From positions 1 to 36,530 of the forward strand of contig CAIOIX010000246.1 in NCBI GenBank assembly GCA_903858445.1: DNA of 36,530 nt, given 5' to 3'. The position numbers were made by a program, and so were the translations under genes. Source of the stretch: an uncultured beta proteobacterium (lineage in GTDB: Bacteria > Pseudomonadota > Gammaproteobacteria > Burkholderiales > Burkholderiaceae). Shown here in pieces: positions 20,266 to 29,050 of this stretch (within the stretch, counting starts at the first letter, position 1; each line of letters begins with the position of its first letter). A model generated the notes under the pieces. It worked only from the letters and a program-made list of their open reading frames with translations. It made no database searches and was not told the origin of the DNA.

Positions 20266-21231
20266 ATGAAAAAAATCACCCGTGCAGATTTAAGCGCAGC
20301 AGCAGAAAAATACAAAAATTGGGGTAAGTGGGGTGCAGAAGATGAGATTGGCACTTTAAACTTTACACAGCCAGAAGACATCATTGCGGCAGCTCAATTG
20401 GTTAAAAAAGGCAAAGTTATTTCCTTGGCTTTAAACTTTGATAGTAGCGGACCCCAGGGTGCCAAAACAAAATATCCCTCAATGGGTCGCATTAATCCTG
20501 TGCACACGATGTTGCGAACGGGAACAGATGCATATGCCGGAGTATTGGATAAGCGCGGCATTCGGGCAGCGGACGACATGGTGGTGATGCCTTTGCAATG
20601 CGGCACTCAATGGGATGGTTTAGGACATGTATTTTACGAAAACTATATGTATAACGGTTATGACTGCCGTGAAGTGTCCTCTGCTGGTGCAGCTAAGTGC
20701 GGCATTGAGAAGACAAAAGCAAAGATGGTTGGCCGTGGAATCCTGTTGGATGTAGCGCGAGCTAAAGGTCTTGAAACATTGCCTGAGGGTTATGGAATTA
20801 CCTGCCAAGATCTTGACGACACTGCAAAAAAGCAGGGCATTGAAATTAAGCGCGGGGATTACATCATTGTGCGTACTGGGCAAATGGAAGAGAAAATTAA
20901 AGCAGGAAGCTGGGATGGGTATCCTGGTGGAGATGCACCAGGCTTTGCATTTGAAACTTTGGAGTGGATACAGCGTACTGAGCTGGCAGCCTTGGCAAGT
21001 GATACATGGGGTTGCGAGGTTCGCCCCAATGAATCTGAGGCTGGAATTAATCAGCCATGGCACTGGATCACCATTCCGATTATGGGTATGACCATGGGCG
21101 AGATTTTTTATGTGAAGGATCTAGCTGATGATTGTGCCAAAGATGGAATTTACGAATTTATGTTTGTGGCACCAGCAATCCCCATTACGGGTGCGGTCGG
21201 TTCCCCAACAAATCCATTGGCAATAAAATAA
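20266..21231 (+). CDS. cyclase family protein (kynurenine formamidase-like fold, PF04199-type)
   Basis: WGKWGAEDEIGTLNFTQPEDI...VVMPLQCGTQWDGLGHVFYENYMYNG...RGDYIIVRTGQ. Confidence 0.88.
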   Translation: MKKITRADLSAAAEKYKNWGKWGAEDEIGTLNFTQPEDIIAAAQLVKKGKVISLALNFDSSGPQGAKTKYPSMGRINPVHTMLRTGTDAYAGVLDKRGIRAADDMVVMPLQCGTQWDGLGHVFYENYMYNGYDCREVSSAGAAKCGIEKTKAKMVGRGILLDVARAKGLETLPEGYGITCQDLDDTAKKQGIEIKRGDYIIVRTGQMEEKIKAGSWDGYPGGDAPGFAFETLEWIQRTELAALASDTWGCEVRPNESEAGINQPWHWITIPIMGMTMGEIFYVKDLADDCAKDGIYEFMFVAPAIPITGAVGSPTNPLAIK

Positions 21232-21267
21232 AAAAGAAATTCCCAACAAAATAGTGGGGGAGACAAA

Positions 21268-22275
21268 ATGTTGTTTTTACAAAAAAATATAAAAATAGTA
21301 TTTAAAAAAAGCATTACGGCTGGGCTTAGCTTTGCAGTATTGACATTCGGAGTTGCGGCTCAACCTGTATTTGCGCAGCAATACCCTGATAAGCCTATTC
21401 GGCTCGTGGTTGCCTTTGCTCCAGGCGGCCCAGTTGATACAACAGCGCGAATATTGGCAAGCCAACTTGGCGACATCCTAAAGCAATCCGTGTTTGTAGA
21501 AAATAAGGCCGGGGCGGGAGGCAATATTGGCGCGCAATATGTTGCCAATGCGCAGCCGGATGGCTACACGATCTTGGTGACCTCAGCAGCATATGCTGTT
21601 AACCCTACTTTATATGGGGCATCTGCAGGCTACATTCCAGATAAAAACTTTACGCCAATTGTTATTGCAACGACCCAGCCGAATTTAATATCAGTGAATG
21701 AACAAGTGCCTGTAAAGTCTATTGCTGAACTTAAAGACCTAGCATTCAAAGAGAATTTATCTTATTCAAGTCCTGGCGCTGGGACAACACCTCATCTGAC
21801 TTGTGAGAATTTATTTCGCTCAATATGGAAAGCAAAGATCACTCATATCCCATATAAAGGCGCTGGCCCTGCCGCCTTAGCGGTGGTCGGCGGTGAAACT
21901 CCAATAGGTTGTACTGCGGTTGCTGGCGTGTACCAATTTTCAAGGCAAGGAAAGGTCAGAATCCTGGGTGTCTCCAGCGAGAAGCGTTTAGCAAATTTAC
22001 CTGATGTTCCAACGCTTGCTGAATTAGGATATCCACAAATTAAGGATTACACATGGACTGGGATATTTGCCCCAGCAAAAACACCGGCCGCTATTGTTCA
22101 GAAATTAAACCTAGCGATTAATCAGGTTCTTGCGAATCCAGAGGCAAAAGAAAAATTCGACCAAGCTGGTTTATTGATGGTGGGCGGTACGCAAAAACAG
22201 ACTGCAGAATACGTGGCCGATGAATTAAAGCGCTGGGCTCAAATTGTCAAAGATACGGGTACTAAGCTTGAATAG
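21268..22275 (+). CDS. Bug family tripartite tricarboxylate transporter substrate-binding protein
   Basis: YPDKPIRLVVAFAPGGPVDTTARILASQLGDILKQSVFVENKAGAGGNIGAQYVANAQPDGYTILV. Confidence 0.95.
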   Translation: MLFLQKNIKIVFKKSITAGLSFAVLTFGVAAQPVFAQQYPDKPIRLVVAFAPGGPVDTTARILASQLGDILKQSVFVENKAGAGGNIGAQYVANAQPDGYTILVTSAAYAVNPTLYGASAGYIPDKNFTPIVIATTQPNLISVNEQVPVKSIAELKDLAFKENLSYSSPGAGTTPHLTCENLFRSIWKAKITHIPYKGAGPAALAVVGGETPIGCTAVAGVYQFSRQGKVRILGVSSEKRLANLPDVPTLAELGYPQIKDYTWTGIFAPAKTPAAIVQKLNLAINQVLANPEAKEKFDQAGLLMVGGTQKQTAEYVADELKRWAQIVKDTGTKLE

Positions 22276-22921
22276 GGGCAGACAAGAAGCCTTGCTCACA
22301 GAAATTCAAGATTTCTGGAAGGGCTTGTTTCAAATTACCGCCTTTGGCTTTTCCATTAGAGATGACCTCTAGTCGTCCGGTATTTGACGCAACATATAAG
22401 TACAGGCCCATGACAAAAATTAGTCGCCAGCAAATTGAGGCTTCACTTAATTTTGGCAGCGTACGCTTCAATTCCTCTACAAACAAAAGGCTTACTTTGT
22501 CGTATAGCCTTGCTCGTAATGCGTTTTCAATTTCTTTTGGTTCGTTATGAAGTCTAGCCTGCAGCTTGACAAAGCTCTGCCCGCCTTTGTCTTCACTCGC
22601 CATTCTCAAGGGCGGGTAAACAAAGGCATAAATCAATTCTTTCAATGGAATTGGTTTCTTCTTTGCCTTTATTTTTGCCGCATTCAAAAGATCAACCCGC
22701 TCTTGCAGCAATACAGAAGCGCGTCTTTCAAAGACGGCATTAAACAGGCCGCGTTTATTTTTGAAGTGATAGTTGATGAGCGCCTGATTCACTTTGGATT
22801 TAGCCGATATATCACGCACGGTTGTCATGGCATAGCCATGTTCAGAAAACAATATTTCCGCAACATTCAGCAAGCGTGTGGCTGTTTTGTTGTCTGGAGT
22901 CGAAAGCGTTTTAGTAACCAT
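22262..22921 (-). CDS. TetR family transcriptional regulator
   Basis: ATRLLNVAEILFSEHGYAMTTVRDISAKSKVNQALINYHFKNKRGLFNAVFERR HTH. Confidence 0.92.
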   Translation of the reverse strand: MVTKTLSTPDNKTATRLLNVAEILFSEHGYAMTTVRDISAKSKVNQALINYHFKNKRGLFNAVFERRASVLLQERVDLLNAAKIKAKKKPIPLKELIYAFVYPPLRMASEDKGGQSFVKLQARLHNEPKEIENALRARLYDKVSLLFVEELKRTLPKLSEASICWRLIFVMGLYLYVASNTGRLEVISNGKAKGGNLKQALPEILNFCEQGFLSAPIQA

Positions 22922-22961
22922 TATTTAACAAGCCAATCAAAATAACTTTAAAGGAAAATCC

Positions 22962-23840
22962 ATGAGTAAGACAATCCTAACCTGTGCCGTGACTGGTAAT
23001 TTAACAAAACCAGAGATGACTCCTTATCTTCCCATTACGCCAAAGCAAATTGCAGATTCTTGTCTCGGTGCCGCTGAAGCAGGTGCTGCCGTAGTACACA
23101 TCCACGTTCGTCACCCTGATACAGGTAAACCTTCGATGGAGATTGATCATTATGCAGAAGTCATTAGTCTTATTAAGGCGCAAAACAAAGAGCTCATTAT
23201 TAACCTTACTACTGGCCCTGGCGGCAGATACGTGCCAACTGAGGGCGACCCTAAGCTATTTGCGCCAGGCACTACTCTATGTGACCCATTGAAGCGCGTT
23301 GAGCATATCGCACAACTGAGGCCTGATATTTGTTCATTGGATCTAAACACCATGAATTCTGGCGCAGATGTGGTGATGAACACCCCAACTAACGTGCGTA
23401 AGATGGCCAAAGTGATTCGCGATGCAGGCGTTATGCCGGAGCTTGAAATTTTTGATACAGGCGACTTAAATCTGGCAAAAGACTTAATTAAAGATGGCAC
23501 ATTAGAGGGTCCTGGGCTGTATACCTTTGTGATGGGTGTTAAATATGGATTAAATACTGATCCAGCAACTCTCTTGTATATGCGTGATCAGTTGCCGCAT
23601 GGTGCTCTGTGGGCTGCGTTTGGGATTAGTCGCGCAGAGTTTCCCATTGTGGCGCAGGCCTGGTTATACGGTGGGCATGTGCGCGTTGGTATGGAAGACA
23701 ATATTTACTTGGAAAAAGGCCTGTTGTGCGAATCAAATGCACAGTTGGTCTCTCGAGCCAAGCGCATCATTAATGACATGGGTGGTGAATTGGCTTCCTC
23801 TAATGAAACCCGTGAGATGCTTGGTTTAAAAAAACTCTAA
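22962..23840 (+). CDS. 3-keto-5-aminohexanoate cleavage family protein (BKACE/DUF849)
   Basis: TCAVTGNLTKPEMTPYLPITPKQIADSCLGAAEAGAAVVHIHVRHPDTGKPSM...LEIFDTGDL...GVKYGLNTDPATL. Confidence 0.93.
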   Translation: MSKTILTCAVTGNLTKPEMTPYLPITPKQIADSCLGAAEAGAAVVHIHVRHPDTGKPSMEIDHYAEVISLIKAQNKELIINLTTGPGGRYVPTEGDPKLFAPGTTLCDPLKRVEHIAQLRPDICSLDLNTMNSGADVVMNTPTNVRKMAKVIRDAGVMPELEIFDTGDLNLAKDLIKDGTLEGPGLYTFVMGVKYGLNTDPATLLYMRDQLPHGALWAAFGISRAEFPIVAQAWLYGGHVRVGMEDNIYLEKGLLCESNAQLVSRAKRIINDMGGELASSNETREMLGLKKL

Positions 23841-23855
23841 TTGGGAGATTTGCAC

Positions 23856-24953
23856 ATGAACAGTCGTCGCTCTTTTTTAAAAACTTCCGCTAAAACTTTG
23901 GGCGGCCTTACGTTTTGCGGCTGTGGTTTGTTGCATGCAGCTGAAATCCAAAGCGGTAGTCCCAAGCGGATTACCCCAGTGTTTATTAACGGTAAACGAG
24001 TTAAGACCATAGACGTTCATGCGCACTGCCTGTTCCAGGATGCCATTGACCTGATGGGTGATGATGCAAAGTCTGTAGCTCCCCCAACTAAGGGAGTTCC
24101 TGAGCATTTCATCAAGATTAATGAGCGCATTAAGGCGATGGAAGGGCAAGGGATTGATATGCAAGTATTGAGTGTCAATCCCTACTGGTATCGTCAAGAC
24201 AGAGAGACTGCCGCTGAGATTTGTCGAATTAATAATCAAAGTTTGGCAGAGCTTTGTGCCCTACGCCCAGATAAATTTGCTGCATTCGCTGCTTTATCAA
24301 TGCAGTATCCGGATCTAGCCGTGCAGCAACTTGAGGATGCAGTGAAAAAGCAAGGCTTGCGCGGAGCGGCTATTGGCGGAAGTGTTTTAGGTCAGGATTT
24401 TTCTGATCCTAAGTTTCACCCGGTACTTGCTAAGGCGCAAGAGCTTAATGTGACCCTCTTTATCCATCCCCAAAGTACCCCACAATTGGCTCAGCGATTC
24501 AAGGGTAATGGGTGGATGTCCAATGTGATCGGTAATCCTTTGGACACCACTATTGCGCTTCAGCATTTAATTTATGAAGGTGTGTTGGACAAGTATCCGC
24601 AGTTAAAAGTCTTGGCTGCTCACGGTGGCGGTTTCTTGGGTTCGTATGCCCCCAGAATGGATCACAGTTGTTTTGTTTCACCACAAAACTGTAATCCAGA
24701 TATTGTGCTCAAGAAAAAACCAACAGAATATTTAAATCAACTCTATTTCGATTCTTTAGTGTTTACGCCTGAAGCACTGCGCCACTTGGTAGCCCAGGTT
24801 GGGGCAAGCCAGGTTGTGATTGGCACCGATCACCCTATCCCGTGGGAAGAATATCCAGTAGAGCATGTTATGAGTACGCCCGGATTAAGCAATGCTCAAC
24901 GCGTAGCCATCTTGGGTGGTAATGCCGCCAGATTATTGGGTTTAAAAGTTTAA
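23856..24953 (+). CDS. amidohydrolase (ACMSD-like) with Tat-type signal peptide
   Basis: MNSRRSFLKTSAKTLGG twin-arginine motif; TIDVHAHC (HxH), LFIHPQS, LAAHGGGFLG, VIGTDHP metal-site motifs. Confidence 0.88.
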   Translation: MNSRRSFLKTSAKTLGGLTFCGCGLLHAAEIQSGSPKRITPVFINGKRVKTIDVHAHCLFQDAIDLMGDDAKSVAPPTKGVPEHFIKINERIKAMEGQGIDMQVLSVNPYWYRQDRETAAEICRINNQSLAELCALRPDKFAAFAALSMQYPDLAVQQLEDAVKKQGLRGAAIGGSVLGQDFSDPKFHPVLAKAQELNVTLFIHPQSTPQLAQRFKGNGWMSNVIGNPLDTTIALQHLIYEGVLDKYPQLKVLAAHGGGFLGSYAPRMDHSCFVSPQNCNPDIVLKKKPTEYLNQLYFDSLVFTPEALRHLVAQVGASQVVIGTDHPIPWEEYPVEHVMSTPGLSNAQRVAILGGNAARLLGLKV

Positions 24954-26368
24954 GTTCTAACGATGTGAACGCTGCAAGGAGCCTCTTCAACGATCTTAGT
25001 CATCGAGGTTCTCCAGGGCGTTACTTTGTTTGGCAGCTTATGCGATGCGCCAATCAAAATTAGCGTGGCATCATTATCTTTTGCAAACTCGACGATACGG
25101 GCCGCAGGATCAAGTGCCTCTAGCACGTGATATGAGATGCGCTCTGGTGGTAGCTTCAGCGGCTTTGCCCATTCCATGAGCTGGACCAAATGTCCGCGCA
25201 CAATACCGCTGGCAGTTTCACTCTCTTGGTTTCCTTCAAAGGTGGGTGTGCTTGCAATCGTGCTGAGGCAAACCAAGCGACTTTCTGGATAGGCTTGTAA
25301 GAGATTTTTTGCCGTTGTCTGCATCCGCTCGCGTAAATCTTCATCAGATTGACGCGTGTCCATTGCGGCAATCATCAGAGGTGAATCTTGATTGCCTTTG
25401 CTGGGCAGTGGACTTGGTGAAGGTTCATAGCCTGCGGCTCTTAACCAGCGCTTCAAGCTTTCCCAGAAGCTAGGGGGTTCTAGGCGCTCAGATCGCTCAG
25501 TGAGTTTCACGCTTTCGGGTTCACGCAGTACTTGGCGTAAGCGCGTCGCGCTCTGGTAGCGTTCGTCTGCCCTCGCCTCTAGGCAACGTAGCACCACCTC
25601 TTGTAGCCAGCGCGGAATTTCTTTTCTTAGGGCTCTAGGCGGAAATGGCTCTGCCCACATTCTTTTTCGTAAACCGCTCATGGTTTGAGGGTTTCCAAAG
25701 GGAAGTTCACCCGTAAGGAGTTCGTACATGATGACACCGATAGAAAAGATATCACTACGGTAGTCTGAGCGAACACCAGAAACTTGTTCTGGTGAAATAT
25801 AGGGCGCAGAGCCAATGCCCTTGCGCATTTCTTCGGCGAGTAAATCAGGGAAGCGTGAGTGGTGAGAGAGGCCAAAGTCAATCAGTGTTAATTTTCCCTG
25901 CTCGTCAATCAGAACATTGTCTGGTTTTATATCCAGATGAATGGCATCTTGTGCGTGCAAGGACTGCACTGCTTGGGCAAGATCAGCTCCAATATTAATG
26001 ACTTCATCAATGCTAAATTTTTTGCCCTCTTTAATGAGATCTTCTAGCGGGCGCCCTGCCACTTGCTCCATCGCAATATACGGGCGTGTTGCCATATTCC
26101 CCGAGCCGAGATATTTAGGAACGTAAGGACTTTTGAGCGATCTCAGAATAGTGAGTTCGGTTTCAAATCCGATCAAACTCTCTACGGGCTGGTCTTTACC
26201 AACGCGTGGAATTTTTAAAAGAATAGGGAGGTCAATACCCTCTTTAGTTGCAGAGAAAAGGCTAGCCATCCCGCCACGGTGAAGTTCTTTGCCAAGAGTA
26301 AACCCGTCAACTACTTTGCCTTCCTGAAATATGTCGTCTACAGCTTCAATGTCAGTTTTGATGGGCAT
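24950..26368 (-). CDS. serine/threonine protein kinase with C-terminal universal stress protein (UspA-like) domain
   Basis: Kinase motifs LHRGGMASLFSA, LLKIP, IHLDIKPDNVLID, LIDFGLS, SAPYISPEQ; C-terminus SPLMIAAMDTRQ...ISYHVLEALDPAARIVEFAKDNDATLILIGASHK...APCSVHIVRT. Confidence 0.9.
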   Translation of the reverse strand: MPIKTDIEAVDDIFQEGKVVDGFTLGKELHRGGMASLFSATKEGIDLPILLKIPRVGKDQPVESLIGFETELTILRSLKSPYVPKYLGSGNMATRPYIAMEQVAGRPLEDLIKEGKKFSIDEVINIGADLAQAVQSLHAQDAIHLDIKPDNVLIDEQGKLTLIDFGLSHHSRFPDLLAEEMRKGIGSAPYISPEQVSGVRSDYRSDIFSIGVIMYELLTGELPFGNPQTMSGLRKRMWAEPFPPRALRKEIPRWLQEVVLRCLEARADERYQSATRLRQVLREPESVKLTERSERLEPPSFWESLKRWLRAAGYEPSPSPLPSKGNQDSPLMIAAMDTRQSDEDLRERMQTTAKNLLQAYPESRLVCLSTIASTPTFEGNQESETASGIVRGHLVQLMEWAKPLKLPPERISYHVLEALDPAARIVEFAKDNDATLILIGASHKLPNKVTPWRTSMTKIVEEAPCSVHIVRT

Positions 26369-26375
26369 GGGTAAT

Positions 26376-27128
26376 CTATTTGCCAGTAATCAAGCGATTT
26401 GCTAGGTCTTCTGGCAGGCCAGCACGCCTCACTTTATCTGCGGCTTGAAAGTGATCATAAGGAACGCGATGGAAGGTGAGCGCAGAACTTTCGGGTTCAA
26501 AAACTGCAAAGCAGGCTTTAGGATTCCCATCTCTTGGTTGGCCAAGTGAGCCAACAACACCAACCCACTGACGGTGACTCATTACTGGCACCTCATCGCC
26601 AGGATGTGGGGCAAAGCGAATCAGCTTACCGACGGCACTTTGATAAAAAAGAGCTTGCTCATGGGCATGCCCTACAAAGGTATATGGCTTGCCTGAGCTT
26701 TGGACGCACTGCCAAGCGCTCATGCTTTCTGTAATGTAATTCCATTCAGAAGGTTTATGAGCTGACGCATGAACGTAGCAAATTTCCTCCTCATTAATGA
26801 GGAGTGGCAGACTTTTTAAAAAATCCACGTGCGATGCGTTTAGTTGCGACTTAGTCCATTGAATAGCTTCATTGGCGCTGGCGTTCATTCTCTGACTGTA
26901 ATCTTTGAAGATAGCTTCATCGTGATTACCAAGTACTGCGATTGCTTTCCCTGAGTGGACCAGCTCCGCAATGCTATCCACCACGGCGACTGGATCGGCG
27001 TTGTATCCCACCAGGTCACCCAAGAAAGCCATGCGAGTAACGCCGAGCTCTTGTGCTCTTTCCATGCAGGCTTCAAAAGCCTCTAAATTACTGTGAAGGT
27101 CGGCAAATAGCCCAATACGCTCAATCAT
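26376..27128 (-). CDS. calcineurin-like metallophosphoesterase
   Basis: GLFADLHSNLEAFEA, FLGDLVGYNADP, VLGNHDE, YVHAS, FVGHAHEQ. Confidence 0.92.
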   Translation of the reverse strand: MIERIGLFADLHSNLEAFEACMERAQELGVTRMAFLGDLVGYNADPVAVVDSIAELVHSGKAIAVLGNHDEAIFKDYSQRMNASANEAIQWTKSQLNASHVDFLKSLPLLINEEEICYVHASAHKPSEWNYITESMSAWQCVQSSGKPYTFVGHAHEQALFYQSAVGKLIRFAPHPGDEVPVMSHRQWVGVVGSLGQPRDGNPKACFAVFEPESSALTFHRVPYDHFQAADKVRRAGLPEDLANRLITGK

Positions 27129-27166
27129 GCCTTAATGATAGGACAAAAGACGCTTTAAATGAAGGC

Positions 27167-28054
27167 TTAGTAAGGACTAGCTTCATTATTGGGGCGATTT
27201 TTGAAGCGCTTATGTACCCAATAATATTCAGCTGGCCTGAGGCGGATTTCCTTTTCAAATATCTGATTTAGTCGCGCCGTATCGACATCTGGGTTTTCAC
27301 TCGGAAAATCATCCAGGGGTTTGCTGATAGTGCACAAGTAGCCACTTTCGTCAGGTTTAAGTACAGTAATCATCATGCAGACTTCGGCGCCAGTAATGCT
27401 TGCAAGTCTGGATACTGCAGTAATGGTATTGGTTTGGATTCCAAAAAAAGGTACAAATATCGAGTCCTTTAATCCCAAGTCAATGTCAGGTGCAATGATA
27501 ATAAGGCTGCCTTTGCGAATTTCGCGTATCAATGCGATGGAATTTCCCTGGCGATCAATCGAGTTTCCACCAAAACGATTACGCCATTCAATGATTTTTT
27601 GATTAAAGAATGGGCTCTTCATTCTTTGAAAAAATCCTGAAGTGCGTGGCCAATGATTTCTTCTGGCAAGGGCACTTAAAATAATGCTGCCCTCAATTCC
27701 AACGAAGTGCATATTCACCAAAATGCGGGGCTTTCTATCAGAGAGATCAACTTCTGATTGAACTTCAATCATATTGCTAAGTTGATGTTCACTACCGCAC
27801 CAAATAATGCTCTTTTCAACCAAACTTCTGCCGAGCAGGCGCCAATGTTTTTTACTTAATTGGTCGATAGCCCCTTCATCTAGTGTTGGGAAGCACAGAC
27901 GTAGGTTCGTTTTCACAACATGATTACGCTCACTCGGAACCCTGGCGGCGATAAACCCAAGGCCGTAGCCAATAGCCAGCAATAGTTTGTAAGGCAAAAT
28001 CGAGAGGAGCTTTAATAAAGCGACGATGGCTTTATTAGATAAAGATTTAAGCAA
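27167..28054 (-). CDS. LpxL/HtrB-family lysophospholipid acyltransferase (second copy)
   Basis: NMHFVGIEGS (HX4E), FQRMKSPFFNQKIIEWRNRFGG, PDIDLG, YYWVHKRFKNRP. Confidence 0.88.
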   Translation of the reverse strand: MLKSLSNKAIVALLKLLSILPYKLLLAIGYGLGFIAARVPSERNHVVKTNLRLCFPTLDEGAIDQLSKKHWRLLGRSLVEKSIIWCGSEHQLSNMIEVQSEVDLSDRKPRILVNMHFVGIEGSIILSALARRNHWPRTSGFFQRMKSPFFNQKIIEWRNRFGGNSIDRQGNSIALIREIRKGSLIIIAPDIDLGLKDSIFVPFFGIQTNTITAVSRLASITGAEVCMMITVLKPDESGYLCTISKPLDDFPSENPDVDTARLNQIFEKEIRLRPAEYYWVHKRFKNRPNNEASPY

Positions 28055-28062
28055 GCTGAACC

Positions 28063-28722
28063 TTACTCAGCGTCGTACCGCGTTAATGTTTTTTTGTAGC
28101 GTACTGACATCTCTTCTATAGAGCTACTAGACATCCCGAGATCATTTACGAGGCCGGTATCCAAACGATAGGCCCAGCCATGCACAGTGAGCGCTTGGCC
28201 ACGGGCCCAGGCATCTTGAACAATTGTGGTTTCACAGACATTGACGACCTGTTCAATAACATTGAGTTCGCAGAGGCGATCTTGACGTTTGGGGGTAGGG
28301 AGCACTTCACCTAAATAGCGTTCATGTTTTTGATGAACATCTTTTACGTGCCTTAGCCAGTTATCCGCAAGCCCCACGCGACGATCGCTCAGTGCCGCAT
28401 GAACACCTGCACAGCCATAGTGACCCACCACTAATATGTGCTTGACTTTCAGTAGGTCAATCGCAAATTGAATGACTGATAGACAGTTGAGATCTGTATG
28501 GACAACCACGTTTGCTACGTTACGGTGGACAAATAGTTCACCGGGTAGAAGGTCGACAATCTCATTTGCGGGTACGCGACTATCCGCGCAGCCAATCCAG
28601 AGATACTCTGGGGCCTGTTGGTTGACAAGGCGCTTAAAGAAATCGGCATCTTTGGCAACCATGGCTTCTGCCCATTTGCGGTTATTAGCAAATAGGTGGT
28701 CTAAGGCGCTAGAGTTCTTCAT
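28063..28722 (-). CDS. can: beta-carbonic anhydrase
   Basis: LFANNRKWAEAMVAKDADFFKRLVNQQAPEYLWIGCADSRVPANEIVDLLPGELFVHRNVAN...VVGHYGCAGV. Confidence 0.95.
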   Translation of the reverse strand: MKNSSALDHLFANNRKWAEAMVAKDADFFKRLVNQQAPEYLWIGCADSRVPANEIVDLLPGELFVHRNVANVVVHTDLNCLSVIQFAIDLLKVKHILVVGHYGCAGVHAALSDRRVGLADNWLRHVKDVHQKHERYLGEVLPTPKRQDRLCELNVIEQVVNVCETTIVQDAWARGQALTVHGWAYRLDTGLVNDLGMSSSSIEEMSVRYKKTLTRYDAE

Positions 28723-28747
28723 AATCATAGTTTGAGTTTAAAGTACT

Positions 28748-29047
28748 TTGATGATGCCCATTTGGTTAAAACAAACACCCACCGGAATTATGCTTAATAT
28801 CCATTGCCAGCCCGGTGCAAAGGTGAGTAAGGTTGTTGGCTTACACGATGGCTGCCTAAAGATTTCATTACAGGCGCCGGCTATGGAAAATAAGGCCAAT
28901 GAAATGCTAGTCGCCTGGCTTGCTAAGCAATTAAGGATCCCGCAAAAGCAAATTCGGTTTCTATCGGGTCAAAGTAGCCGTCAAAAACGTCTAGAAATTT
29001 GGGGCTCCATTACTCCAGAGCAAATAGCGCAAATCTTATCGCCCTAG
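28748..29047 (+). CDS. DUF167 (YggU) family protein
   Basis: LNIHCQPGAKVSKVVGLHDGCLKISLQAPAMENKANEMLVAWLAKQL...KQIRFLSGQSSRQKRLEI. Confidence 0.92.
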   Translation: MMMPIWLKQTPTGIMLNIHCQPGAKVSKVVGLHDGCLKISLQAPAMENKANEMLVAWLAKQLRIPQKQIRFLSGQSSRQKRLEIWGSITPEQIAQILSP

Positions 29048-29050
29048 TGT

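Noticed and set aside
20620-21063. 147-aa minus-strand ORF inside the cyclase gene
   Set aside because: Antisense to a strongly supported CDS, no family resemblance, Cys/Ser-rich translation typical of shadow ORFs.
22547-22945. 132-aa plus-strand ORF antisense to tetR
   Set aside because: Overlaps the well-supported TetR gene entirely; no recognisable domain.
23877-24239. 120-aa minus-strand ORF inside the amidohydrolase
   Set aside because: Antisense shadow ORF without protein-like features.
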